Origin: Rhea pennata
Taxonomy: Eukaryota > Chordata > Aves > Rheiformes > Rheidae
Assembly: GCF_028389875.1 (NCBI RefSeq)
Contig: NC_084670.1
Location: 37,129,333 to 37,193,332 of the forward strand
Length of the DNA stretch: 64,000 bases
Direction: 5' to 3'
Position numbers and translations under genes: made by a program. The notes beneath the pieces were generated by a model. It ran no database searches, was not told the DNA's origin, and saw only the letters and a program-made list of their open reading frames with translations. The stretch's first letter is position 1. The number at the start of each line of letters is the position of its first letter. Positions 29,200 to 41,309 of this stretch are shown here, piece by piece.

Positions 29200-31630
29200 G
29201 TATGCAGTCTTCAGTGAAGATGGATCGTTGGCTGAACTGAAAGGGTTTGAGGTGAAGCGACAGGGAGAGCTGCAGTTGGTGAAGATATTCCAGTCTTCTG
29301 TATTTGAGCCCTTTCTGAAAGGCACCACACTGGAGGAGGTCTCTGCCTCTGTAGCCAAGGTGGCTGATTACTGGTTGGAGGCACAACCAGTACCTCCTCA
29401 CCTACAAGGTGAGTGTAGGGTTTGCAGGATATGCATCCCCTGCATGTTTGTCTTCCCAGGCTGGGGCCAGAGAAGAGATGTCAAAGCTACCCTAACACTG
29501 TAGGGAGTATGGGCTTTGTCTGAAGAGAATGGTTGGTCCATTGTGCCTCTGATGGCTGTTTGCCTGTAATTTCTGCCTCTTTGATTCTCTAGGGCTGCTC
29601 TTTTGGGTCTTTTAGCACCAGACCTGTTATTACAGCACTTCTTTCAGCTGTTACCACTTAATTGTGGGTAAGTGTTGTCCTCCAGTCACCTCTTTCACAG
29701 AGGTAGCCTGGTGGTCCTCTTCCACCAAGGACTTTCTCTGGAGCCACTCACTGAATCAGAGGATGGCAGAGCCATTTGCCTGCAGAATCTTTTCTGAGGA
29801 GCCCGGAAGAGATTAGCTTTAAAATAACCAGCAGGAGCAGAGACAATGCCAGAAAACAGAGCCTCAAACTGGGGAGCAGGAGAGATGAGAAACCGGAGCG
29901 ACTGCTCTGCTTGGGAGTTTATTGGGAGCACTTCCCCTTTGTATTTTGCATCTGGCACTACAGAGCTGGGCCCACTAAGAGTTTGCCATACAACATCATT
30001 TCAAAGCATTGCATTCACAGCATGAGTTCTGATGCAGATCTCATGTCCGTGATCTCTATATTCCATAGGTCATGTTCACAACTGGAGCAGAGATTATTCA
30101 CAAACTCCTCATAAAGACAGCCATATCAATCAGTTTAAATGTTCCATGTATATGATAGCAACTAGGTTTGATCATTAGGTTCCTGATAGTGAGGTTTTTT
30201 TCCTTGTTCTCTTTTTCAGGCTGCCAACATGCCTGCTTGAGAGCTGTTTGAGCTGATCTCAGAGAACCGTTCCATGTCTCACAGGCTAGAAGACTCCGGG
30301 GAGCAGAAATCCACTTGCATCAGCACTTCCAAGCATCTGGCAGAATTCTTGGGAGCCTAGATGGTGAAGGATGCAGGGCTAAGCTGCCGGTTTATCATTG
30401 CTAAGAAAGCAGAAGGGTCTCCAGTCACAGAGAAGTAAACCTGTCTTGAGGGGCCCGGACTTTTGGGAGGATGTGAAGGGAATGGCAGGGTGAATTGATG
30501 TGGCATGACCAAGTGATTGCTGGTGTACTGGCTTGGACCATAAAAGAGACTGTAATGGTGAGTAATGCTGTGCAATTGCCTGCTGTTTGTTGGCATAGCA
30601 GAGGGGTGAGAGGAGAAGCCCAGAGAGGTGTGTGCAGGCTGGGAAGATGGGGTGCTGTGCTGCCAGTGACCTTGCTGCTGGTTGGTGCTTCCCTATCTTC
30701 TCCAGGGCCATCCCACTTGCCGTCTTCCAAGTAGAGCCCAGTGTACGGAAGCACTACCTCCGGAAATGGCTGGAGAGCCCCTCACTGCAGGACTTCAGCA
30801 TGCGGGCGGTGAGTTGAACGCCCCTATGGAGCAGCACAGCCTTTGATTCTCCTGCACTAGGCTGCAGCTCCTCCCTCGGGAGGCACTATGTGGGCAGCAG
30901 TTACTTGTTGTCACAAAGTGAAGTGCTGTGGAGAGTGCTGCAAGCAAGGAGAAATGCTGGTCCCTGCATCACCCAGCGGAGCCCAGAGCAGCACCTTTCT
31001 ACTCCATCTACTTCACTGTCTACTATTGTGTGTCTTGCCCAGATTCTGGACTGGGACTACTATACTGAGAGACTAGGCAGCACCATCCAGAAAATCATCA
31101 CTCTTGCTGCAGCACTGCAGCAGGTATGGAGGTGGGAAAGGACAGGAGGGCTGCAGGTCTGTGGTGATGGGAGGAAAGGCAGAGGGCATTGGCTCTGGGG
31201 ACTGCTTATGTGTGATTTGACAATATTCCTCAGGTAAAGAATCCTGTCCCATGGATCCGGCATCCCGACTGGCTGCACAAGAAACTCCTAGAGAAGAATG
31301 ATGTGTACAAACAAAAGAAAATTAATGAGCTCTTCACTTCTGAAGGCAAGAGACAGGTAATAAGAGTGAGAGAAAGGAGTTGGCTGTGCTGATGGGCATC
31401 TCTTGCTGATAGTGTGGCCTCAGCCCCCAAATCTTCCTGCTGTCATTTCTCTCAGGTCCTAGCTAACCAGCACCAGGGGGGAACACCCAGCTCCCAGACT
31501 GGAGACAAGAGGATTTGGGGGCTGCTAAGCCCCTTCAGCCATTGGTTCCAGTCGCAAATAAAGGGAAGCAGGTCCCTATGGCAGAGGAAAGCCAGCAGGT
31601 GTCCCAGTATCTGGAACTGTCCCAGTCCTG
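29200..31630 (+). pseudogene. POLE: POLE copy 1 thumb/post-polymerase exons with two stops
   Basis: Exons: 29200-29408 ([20 protein letters not shown]), 30220-30434 (AANMPA, stop, [12 protein letters not shown]), 30706-30808, 31043-31123 ([13 protein letters not shown]), 31234-31356 ([18 protein letters not shown]) and a poorly conserved exon at 31456-31630. TGA at 30238-30240 and TAG at 30358-30360 lie in one exon; the human protein has Ser-Glu and Asp-Gln codons there. The end of the first exon departs from the family after VADYWL. The last exon fits the family only if the frame changes inside it. Both stops are identical in copy 2. Confidence 0.85.
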
Positions 31631-31857
31631 GTGAGAGATCCTGGGCCCACCTGCTGCCATGGCCACATTCCCCTAGGGAGGTTACTTTGTTCCTGGTTGG
31701 GTGGGAAAGGGAGACTGCAGGAGCCTGAGGCCAAGATGAGGCCAGATGCTGTCACCTTCTGTGCTCTTGCGCTTGTTGGGACAAGCAACTATGATGCTGG
31801 CACAGTTCTTCTATTGATGTGTTTACCCTGATGACTGTACCTCTTTCCTTTCCTCAG

Positions 31858-34800
31858 ATATTACCGCATCCCCATTGGGAATCTCCCTGATGACATGTCT
31901 ACCTTTGATTCTGACCTGTTTTTCTCCCACCACCTCTGTCGCCACAACCATTTGGCGTGGCTCTCACCCACGGCCCGCCCAGAGCTGGGGGGTAAAGAGG
32001 CTGATGACAACCGTTTAGTTACGGAGTTTGACGAGAGAGCCTCAGTGGAGATAAACAACCCTGGCTGCTACTCCACAGGTAGGACAGCACTGAGCGGGAG
32101 CCGAGCCAAGTGCTCTTCAAGTGCTTCCTTCTTCAGGAGAAGGATGGCTGCAGTGGCAGAAGAGTATCTGAGCAGTTCTGCAGTTGCTGACAGCTTCAGA
32201 AGTTGAGCGATGATCTGGACAGGATATATGCAATTGGCATCTCCTGGGGATAGAGAGTCCTGTATGCAATAGAAAAATGCATGTAGGCATTTAAGTACAG
32301 ATTATTTTCTAGTTTGTGGCCTCTCATAGCAGCATTCAGAAGATCACTTCTGGTGGTCGCTAGGATGAATCTTTCTGTGATGCAAAACAAGCTGACTGAT
32401 AGTTGTTCTGAGCACCTCTGCTGCAGTTTCCAGAAAAAGCTGGTGGCCGCTGGAGGGGAAGTAGATCCAAGTTTTGTTGGAAGGTGCTCTGCTGTTTAAC
32501 TGTGCAGTGAATGGGGCCATCCGTACATAGCATCACGGCCGTAGAGGGGAGAGGTCTGGCCATGTGCCAAAAGTGTCCTTTAAGGCCTGTAATACAAGGT
32601 GCGTGGCAGTCTGGAGAGCAGCACAGTTTCCCATGCTGCTGCAGTACCATACAGGCTTTCACCATTTCCTGATATGAATATCTTGATGTTGCACTCGGTA
32701 GATGCAGCAAGACCTGTAAAGAGCTCTTACAACTTGTGGAAAGTCCTGGTAAGTGGGTGCATTCATCATACCTGGAGAGGGGATTGTGTGCTTGCTGGTT
32801 CTCTGCCCTGCTTGCCCGTTGACAGGTTGTGTTTGTTCACAGTGTGTCTGGAGCTGGATATTCAGAGCTTGGCTGTAAACACAGTGTTACAGTCCCATCA
32901 CATCAATGACATGGAAGGAGGTCCCAGTGTGAGTATCAGTTTTGATGTGATCCAGCAGGCATCTCTAGAAGACATGGTGACAGGGAACCAAGGTGCCAAC
33001 ATTCCAGCCAGCTATGATGAGACTGCCCTGTGCTCCAACCCCTTCAGGTATGTCTGTAAGGGTCAGCATGAGATAGAGCATCTGTTTCATCCTGCCTGAT
33101 GCCCTCAGGGTCCTGCTTCCCAGGCTGTACCTGCGAGAGGGCAGGGTCCTCCTTCCCAGCTGACTGGCTGGCTTTAGCCTCTCCAGATTCTTACTAGCAT
33201 GTGGTTTGTGGGGTGCCTTGAAGCACAACAGGCAGCTGGCTTGGCAGAGGGAAGGAGGCGAAGCCCAGCTTTGTCTGTTGACATCCTCCCTTTTAGGCTT
33301 GAGGATCAGCTCTACCTAGTGGCTCAGCCAGCATATGTGAGGAGATGCTTTTGAAGAGTTTGCCCTTTCCTGTTTCTCTTCTCTTCACCTCCACAAGGTC
33401 ACAGAGGCACATGTTTGCCCTGTGGCTTATGTGCTGAGAGCTAATGCATCTCTGCTTTGGCAGAGTTGCCACTTGCTCTAGCGTTATCTGAAAACATGTC
33501 AGTGTGTGAAAGGAGGAAGGGCTCATGTGCCTGGTATGATGCTCGTCTCTGCTCTTCAGAATCCTGCCACGGAGCATGATGGTGAGCTGGGTGAAGGAGA
33601 TCACACAGTATCCCAACATCTATGCAGACAACCAGGTGATTCGCTTTTACCGCTGGCTCCGCTCTCCCTCCTCACTGCTTTATAAGCCAGCTTTACATCG
33701 CCCTCTGCACAACATGATGAAGAAGCTTTTCCTACAGTAAGTGAAAATGGAGCTTGCCATGCCCTGTGCGTGGAGCAGACGGACATAGCCATGGGTGGTA
33801 CTCTATTGGCACCCATAGCTGGGTCTTTTTGAGCACCTGTGGCACAACCTCTGGAAAGGCCCAGTAACTTGCAGATGCATAGTTGGTCCAACTTTTGTTG
33901 GAGTGCCTGCCATCCTGTGGTTGGAGCTCCCTTAGATGGCGAGACCTAGGCATTTGACTACTGGCTGTGCTGGAGCAGCACATCCTTCCTGAATTGTATG
34001 TTATGCTGTGGTTTGCTGTTCCCTATTTAATGGCAGCTAAATAGCAGCAGTTCCTCCAGCCTACTGCCTCCAGCTCCTGTGTTCTGCTTGACCGTTAGTG
34101 GCTGAGTTCAAGCGTCTTGGTTCTTCAGTGGTTTATGCCAACTTCAACCAGATCATCTTGTGCACCAAGAAACGGCGAATTGAGGATGCCATCGGCTACA
34201 TGGAGTACATTATCAACAGGTGGGGCACACTTGGCTGCCAAAGGGTACGCTCAGCAAGCCAGGCCTGGAGAAAATCTTCTGGAGGCTGAGCTAAGACATG
34301 GCTCAAGGTGTGGAAGGAGGATGCTGATTCTTGCCTCTTCTTGGTCCTCAGCACTGCATTTCTTGCAAAGTTAGCTTTGGAAGAAAGGGGACAAGGTCAC
34401 CTGGTTCTCTCGCCATCATGCCCAGAGTAGGGATCTGTCCCTTAACTGTGCTGCATGGGGCAATATTCCAAAAATATCTGTATGATTCAATCTAAAGAGA
34501 CCTTTAGGAGAATGTGAGCAGTTGTGCTCTGCCCAGTCTCTTATACTCTGGCAGCTCTCAGCATCCCAGCTATGATGTGTGGGCTGCTAAGACAGGCGTC
34601 TTGACACAAGAGGCAGTTGAAGCTTGGGTATGATTCCTCTGCAGCCCTTAGTTCTGCTAATGACTGCTCTGCAGCCTTTTGTACTGAGTCCATTCGCTGA
34701 AGCATGGTTGGATGTGAGAAGTGAACTGCTCTCTTGCAAACATCCCCTGCTCCTCATTGCCTCCCATGGAGAAGGTTATTAGCTAGGGAAGATGCCAACA

Positions 34801-35284
34801 CTGTGTGTGACTGCAGTCTCTTCCCTCCAGCATCCACTCAAAGGAGATCTTCCACTCTCTGCCTATTTCCTTCTGCCACTGCTGGGGATTCCTGCTCTGC
34901 ATGGATCCAGCAAATTACGAAGGTATCAAAGGAAGAGTGCGTCCTAGCGTCCACTGTGGGGAGGTAAGAAATGGGAAGTGCTCAGTCCTGCAGAGACAAG
35001 GGTGCTGTGGGTTGAGTTGAGCAGGGAGCTATTGGTTTGGATATAGGGTATTGCTATGACATCACCAACCCAAAGCCTGGGCATGGCTTGTGCTCCATTC
35101 CAGCAGGACACTAGCAAGAGTCAAGTATTGGATGAGGACAGTGAGGAAGAAGAGGAGAACAAGGAAGAAGAGGAGGAGGATGGAGAAGCAAATGTGGAGG
35201 ACTTGCTAGAGAATAGTTGGAACATTGTGCAGTTTCTCCCCCAGGCTGCCTCCTGTCAGAACTGCTTCCTGATGATTGTGTCTG
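31858..35284 (+). pseudogene. POLE: POLE copy 1 C-terminal (inactive polymerase) half exons
   Basis: Exons: 31858-32078 ([16 protein letters not shown]), 32843-33047 ([13 protein letters not shown]), 33560-33736 ([15 protein letters not shown]), about 34099-34219 ([15 protein letters not shown]), 34831-34963 and 35104-35284 (acid-rich run, then [11 protein letters not shown]). They form the catalytically dead polymerase fold that holds the replisome in other POLE proteins. The stretch between residue about 1220 and 1600 of the human protein is absent: only 227 bp separate 31630 from 31858. The donor after LFLQ has lost one G (CAG then TAAGTG). Confidence 0.87.
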
Positions 35285-35684
35285 GTGAGTGCAGTCTGCT
35301 GCTCACCTGGTCCTCCTTTGAATGTTACCTCTGGTGAGTAGAGCTATCCCCACCCTGCTGCTGCCCAAGCCATATGCACAGCATTCCCCACAGCTTCTTG
35401 AAGCTCTCTGTGCTACTGAGGAGGTTCTGATGTTGATCCAAAGAACCCCTTACAGTCAAAGACTGCACTGTGCTGGATATGGTACAGAAGGGACCACCTC
35501 CGTGTCTGTAAATGTCATTGTTTGGGTGGTTTCAGCACCAGTGTGAACTCTCTCAGAGAGGGGAAAAAGGTCACTAGTTCCTGATTAGTCATTGGTGCCC
35601 CAGGAGAGTCGACAAGCACAGTAGTGCTTGTGCCACTCTCTCATTGTGGACTGCATCTGGAGCTTTTCTTGTGTGTCTCTGCAG

Positions 35685-37464
35685 CCTACATTGTGGCTGT
35701 GTACCACAGCATGAAGGAGGAGCTGCGGTGCAATGCCCCTGGGAGCACTCCCATCAAGAGGAGGGCCACGAGCCAGGTGTCCCAGGAGGCACTGGGAGAG
35801 ACGTGAGCCATGCCTGGTGAGTACGGTTAGCCACAGTTAGGCATGGGAGAACTGTGAGCAGCACTGCTGGGCCAGTCCTGAAGCAGGAAGAGAGCTGCCC
35901 TCCTTGCTGTCCCCATATGCTTCCATATGGCTCAAGAGCTCTCTCTGCTCCTCCTCTCCAGGCATGATCACTTTCTCACAGGATTACGTGGCCAACGAGT
36001 TCACGCAGAGCTTCTTTACCGTCACTCAGAAGATCCAGAAGAAGATGGCCGGTTTCCGTAATGCCGCTGAGCCCTCAGACATGTTCCCAGTGCTACCTGG
36101 CTCCTACTTGCCACTCAACAACCCAGCTCTAGAGTTCATCAAATACGTCTGCAGGGTTAGTGGGGTGGGCCGTGTTTTTTTTCTTTTTTTCGTTTTTAAA
36201 AAAGAATCTGTTGCAATTCTGCAATCAGTTTGTTTTGCCCAGCTAGCACTCGCATCAGAGTGAGTCCCCATGAGGACCGTCTTCTCTGCTGGTGGCCTTA
36301 CCTAACACTTTCTCCTGTAGGTGTTGTCCCTGGATGCCAGAATAACTAACCAAGTAAACAAACTGCGCTGGGACCTGCTGCGCCTCATTGAGGTAGGTGA
36401 GTTCTCAGAAGAAGCCCAGTTTCGGGTCCCTTGCCGCTCCTATGTGCTCCCTGAAGTTATCCGCAGGAACTGCAATTTTTGCAGGGACTTGGACCTGTGC
36501 AAAGACCCTGCCCTCTCGCAGGTACAGCCTTCCTTTCCCAGGAAATCCTTTTGCCCTGGCTGCATGCATGAAGTCCCTCTTGGGGACACCAGAGGCCCTA
36601 GCATGGTTGTGCTCTTGGCCTGTCGTGAACTCACATGTTGTCCGTCTTTCTCTCTCTCTCCACCCTTTGGCTTTGAAGGTTCCATGACAGTGATAAACCT
36701 GCCTTCAGGGTTATTTTCTGTTCATCCCCTTTCCTAGCTGCCTGTGACAGTTTGAGCTGTGTTGGTGCTTTGGCTGATGCTTTATCCCCTCCCGAAATTG
36801 GTTATGGCTTCCTGGCACTTGGGGCTCTCATAATGCTCTTGTTAGGCTGCGAGGGCTGAGGCTGCACCATGCTTTCTCTTGGGAAGAGTCACACTTGTGT
36901 TCATCTCCCTTTCTCTGCCCCTCGGATGGGTCAGTGCTGCCCAGTTGGGTATGCTCCAACTGCCAGGCCCAGTATGACTCGGATTCCATTGAAATGGCAC
37001 TGGTGGAAGCGCTGCAGAAGAAGCTGATGGCCTTGCTGCTGCAGGACTTGATGAGTGCTGGGCTGCCGTGCTGCGGGAGCCTGCCCTTGATGTGGCAGGC
37101 TGCAGCAGGAGGGCTGAAGCTGCTCTCTGCTCCTTGGAACCAGAGCAGCCCAACCTTACCTCTCTGACTGATGTGATGCAGTTGGGGATATGATGAGGCG
37201 AGTTTGGCTCGAGCGCTCTCCACTTCTTCTCAGCACATAGCTGCAGCCTTTTGCTGGCTGGCTGAGGCTTGACCCATTGACCTGGTGTCAGTGGTGTGTC
37301 CCCAGAGAGCCCTGTCAAAGGACTGAGCTGCTCAGCCTTGTCTGCTATCCCAGCTAAAACCCCTTTGCCTCTAGGTGTGCAAGAAGTGTCATGGTGTGAA
37401 GGAGACACTTATGCCTGTGTACTGCAGCTGTGCTGGAGATTTTGCCCTCACCATTTCTTCCCCG
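35685..37464 (+). pseudogene. POLE: POLE copy 1 C-terminal and zinc-motif exons; last exon absent
   Basis: Exons: 35685-35816 ([17 protein letters not shown] at 35804-35806 in place of a Gly codon), 35962-36155, 36321-36521 (CysA start, [10 protein letters not shown]), 36925-37050 (CSNCQAQYD) and 37374-37464 (Cys[10 protein letters not shown] and CSCAGDF). The exon at 36925 lacks an AG acceptor (CTCG) and has AT in place of the GT donor. CysA/CysB bind zinc or an Fe-S cluster and contact the POLE2 subunit. The last exon found in copy 2 (IFMEHINIF...) is missing because homology ends at about 37664. Confidence 0.87.
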
Positions 37465-37664
37465 GTATGTATGCATCCTGCCACCAGGTCTGGCCTCCTG
37501 CCAGCAGCTCCTCTGTAATACCCAGTGAAAAACCCAGTGATAACTTGTGCGTTTCAACCTATCTGGCACAAGTTCATCTCTCTGTGCTTTCTGGATGTTT
37601 ATTCGTTGCTTTGTGCCCAAGCCAGCCAGTCCTGCCTGAGCAGCTTGCAGAGCTTCTCCTGGCC

Positions 37665-38607
37665 TGCACACCTGTGGATAGCATGGCTGCAGCGTGGCAA
37701 TGCTGGATCCCAGGGATTTCTACGTCTGCAGGAGATGGGTAATGCTTGGCTGCTGAAGGAAGTGGGTGGCAGAGCTCTGCCTGTGCTTTCTGCCAACCGC
37801 GAAGGCCTGCCCTGCGTGGGCAAGGTAGCCATGAGGTGCCTGAGGACCCCTCAGGCCAGGGAGGCTGGCTCTCCTGAGACTGCCCTGCTGGGGCGCTCTG
37901 CCTGCCTGTGCAGATCAACATGGCAAGGGCTGTTTGAGGTGGCTGCCGTGGCTCCTCTGTGGCACTGAGGACCTGATGCTGTCCTCATCCCATCCCTGCC
38001 TTTGGGATACTTTCACCTTTCCTGAGCTGTGCAAAGCCCAGATTAGCAGGTACTGCTGGCAGCCAGAGAGAGCAGGGTGTTGGTGCTTGCCCTGGCATGA
38101 CTCCCCGCCCACTACCTCCACCCTCTCCTGTGCCACAAAGCAGCTGTGCTGGAGCCTATGCTCTCCAGAAGCTGCTTGGGACCAGGTAACGGAGGGGCCA
38201 TGCCTGCAGGCCGGGCGAGATACAGCAGAGACCGTGGGCATGTGTTGCTGTACAGGGCAAGGCGAGTGTGGCAGCTCTCTCTTAGTTGTCTGTCCACTCT
38301 GCCTGCCTTTGGTGGCTCTGAGATTACCTCCTTGCCCACATATTGCCCCATACCATGATCTCCTGGAAGTGTGATTGGAAGCGGAGCAGAGGGATAGGAA
38401 AGAGAAGGTGCAGGTGGAGCATTGCAGTGCCAGATCCCAGGGACTTCCAGAGCTGCAGGAGATGGATGACAGGTGCCTTGTGAACAAAGTAGCCCAGCAG
38501 AGCCCTTCCCATCCTGCCTGCTGCCCTCAAATACCTCACATGGCAGCAGAGCCCTGTGTCTCCTAGCCCCATGTGCTAGTGCCCACAGATGGTGCTAGGC
38601 AGCACTT
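37665..38607. other. Unassigned spacer next to the POLE copy 1 breakpoint
   Basis: No gene was recognised. Two imperfect direct repeats of about 100 bp are present (about 37700-37800 and 38420-38520), sharing GGATCCCAGGGA-like and CTGCAGGAGATGG segments. Confidence 0.5.
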
Positions 38608-38657
38608 GTTCCACTCAGGTTCTGGGGGGCCAAGTGTCCGCTTTGGCAAGCCAGCAC

Positions 38658-38693
<36 letters not shown>

Positions 38694-39209
38694 TCTTCAG
38701 CAGCAAGCAGTTTATTAGTAAATACTTACAAAGAGACCGACCCAAGGGAAATCTTGAGAAGGACCACTCCAATGCTTGTCCCGATCATCTGCATGATGAG
38801 AGAGAGAGAGTTGGCAGGCACAATCCTTTCGGGTGTCCCCGAGGAGGCAACGTAGCCCTCTGTTGTGAAGCAGCCTCCCTCTCTTTTGGAAAAATTCTGG
38901 TACTTATGGTTATTCATGGTAGGCGGAAGTCCCGGCACGTGGGCCCAGCAAGTGCAGGGAGTTTAGCCCAACTCCGCCCCTGTTGCATAAACGGGCTATG
39001 ACACTGTGCACGTGTGCAGACTTATTTCGGGGGCCACATTGACTCTGGGGGTCACTATTTCATTACTCTTCAACTTGAGACCTTCATGTTGACTGCTTCT
39101 CGTGGTTATTCTGTGGCTGGGAGCCACCGAATCTCTATGTAACCAACCGCTGTTCTTTCTCACAGATTTCCAAGACCTTCTTAGTTACTTACTTGTATTC
39201 TGCTTAACA
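38608..39209 (-). mobile_element. Solo-type LTR, minus strand
   Basis: On the minus strand it begins TGTTAAGCAGAATAC (from 39209) and has an AATAAA signal just before a CTGCTTGCTGCTG segment (about 38705-38720). A (CA)n run at 38660-38689 lies in its U5 part. The right-hand limit (38608) is approximate, and no internal ERV sequence was found next to it. Its 5' half is duplicated at 4043-4290. The retroviral family is unknown. Confidence 0.55.
38660..38689. repeat. (CA)n microsatellite
   Basis: Fifteen or so CA units inside the LTR region. Confidence 0.95.
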
Positions 39210-40514
39210 CAGCGGTAGTGTTCTAGACACACAAAAGTTACAGCACGGACCATTCCCACCAAGTATCACGTAGTACGGATACAAAAGTTGCAACAGGAAC
39301 CATTCCCACCAAGTATCACCTAGTATGGATGCAGCACTCTGGATCCCAGAGGTGAGGAGATCACTGAGAGCTCCTTTTCCTGTCCTTTCCCTATACATCT
39401 GTGTTCATCCTTCAGAAGGGCTACCAGGAATGGGAGACAAAGCCAGAGAGCTCTGTCCTCACCAAAGTCAAGGGCGTGACACAGTCACCAAGCAAGGTGT
39501 GGGATGTTGGGGTGTACAGAGCCCACTACCCCCTCCCCTGCATCTGCTCTCTCCCCCCCCCCAGCCCTGGCCGAGGTGAGGCTCCGACCCTCCTTTCTCC
39601 ATTCTCTTCTCTTGTCTTGCTTGCTTTGGGTGGCCTCTTGGAGCAGTAGATGAACAGCAGACTTTCTGCAAGGGCTTCCCAACTGCTCCTTCATCCACAT
39701 GGACCCAGCAAAGGAAGCTGTCCTGTGTGGTGGTCTGCGCTGCCTGCACGGGGACTCCTGTGTTCCCTCCTCCAGGCCCAGCACTGTCCTTGGCTCCCGA
39801 TGAGGCAACCATAGCTGCGTCCCAGACACATTGGGACTGCATGTTAGGTCACCTTTGCAGTGCTGTGCGGCAGGCTCAGCGGAGCTTGGCACGTAGCACC
39901 AGGCAGGGCCCTAAGGCCTTAGCCAGGCAGGTGCGCCATGCTCTGCCTGCCCTGACAAGCAGCGTCAGGCCTCTGTGGTTTTGGATGTTCAGGGCGGGAG
40001 AGGGCACTCTCAGATCAGGTCAGGGGAGGCTCTGATATTCACCTCCTTGTTTGCCAGGGCTATTATTGCCAGCTGCAGCTATTTGTAGCAGAGGGCAGAT
40101 CAGCTTTGTACTGCCCCAAAGCTTAGGGGAAACAGATTGAACCTTGCCAGACTCTGCAAGTGAGAAGCGGGAAGAAGAACGTGCCTTTGATGCTGGGCTC
40201 CGTCGTGGAGGAGAGGCACTCTCTCAGCTTTTCATCTTTCGAGGCAACCGCATGACTTTGGTGGGGCACTTTCAGATGTGGCAGCTGCCCCAGGCCTGTT
40301 GCGTGGCCAGAGTGGAGATGGCCTGGTGCCCTGGGGCAGGATCTTAGCTTTTTCAATGGGTGGCATGAGAGAGAGGATGAGTTTGCAGTGGTTTGGCAAA
40401 ATGCTTTTGAAATTACCAAGCTGGTCTGTGGAAGAGCTTGGGCTGGTCTCGAGCATTGCCAGTGTGGACATGGCTTGCAGCCGCCACCCAGCATCACCTG
40501 GCCAGTGTGTCAGA
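38950..40514. repeat. Inverted duplicated block A, right copy
   Basis: Reverse complement of 2748-4290. It contains P2RX2 exon 2 (39416) and most of intron 2. At its far end (about 40514) it meets unrelated sequence, whereas the left copy there meets the ERV-1 LTR. Confidence 0.85.
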
Positions 40515-40599
40515 CCTGCTTGATGGCCTCTCTCGGACAGAGAGTCTCGGAGCCTTCCACTATTCCCAGAAGTCTTCTCACAGAGATGTTGAGCCAGAT

Positions 40600-41135
40600 G
40601 AATGCCCCCTAGGTGGCAACAGTGAGGCCACATCTGGAATGCAATGACCTGTGCAGGGACCATGAGAGCTGCCAGTAAGCTGGAGCAAGTGCAGCAGAGC
40701 CCATGAAGATGGTCAGGGCTGGAAAACACAACCTAGGAGGAAAGGCTGAAGGAGCTGCATTTGTCCTGTCTCGGGAAAGGATAATGAAGGAGCATCTAAG
40801 ATAGTGATCCAGCACCCAGAGGAGGCTATGGAGGCAGACTCTTCTTAGAGGTGCTCAGTGAAGGCACGAGAGGCAGCTGGCCTGAGGTGCCCCTGGGGGA
40901 ATTAGGACTGGTAGAAAGGAAACTATTCTTGTGCCTGAGAGTGGTACAGCCCTGGGAGAGGCACCAGAGAGGTGGGAGCCCTGTGTCCTTGGAGAGGTTC
41001 AAGACATAGCTGGACAAGGTCCTGAGCAGCCTGCTTTGCGTGGAGTTAGCCCTGCCTAGAGCAGAGGGGTGGACTAGAGGCCTGCAAACCTCCTGCCCAC
41101 CTCAGGCTTTCAGCAATCTGTGATTAAAAGCAGCA
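40600..41135 (+). mobile_element. CR1 LINE 3' fragment, sense
   Basis: It contains diverged CR1 landmarks: GTGAGGCCACATCTGGAATG, the GGAGGAAAGGCTGAAGGAGCTG block, GAGAGGTTCAAGACATAGCT and a TGGACTAGA..CCTGC end. It is 5'-truncated and lies in P2RX2 intron 2. Confidence 0.75.
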
Positions 41136-41309
41136 AGAACCCATGGAGAAATGACTTTGAAGGCAGAATGCTTCTTGCTGTTGCACTGATGCAGATCGGA
41201 GCTTTCAGGAGGCAGGTGATTTGGGGATAGTGGTGACCCCAGTGTGAGGACTCAGTGCTGGAGTTTTTCCCTGCCACTGCCATTCTCAACAGGATTTGGT
41301 TGTTTCCAA

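Noticed and set aside
37296-37968. Plus-strand frames of about 147 codons downstream of the CysB exon
   Set aside because: Intron or spacer read-through around the exon at 37374-37464; the copy 2 counterpart does not conserve the extension past the breakpoint.
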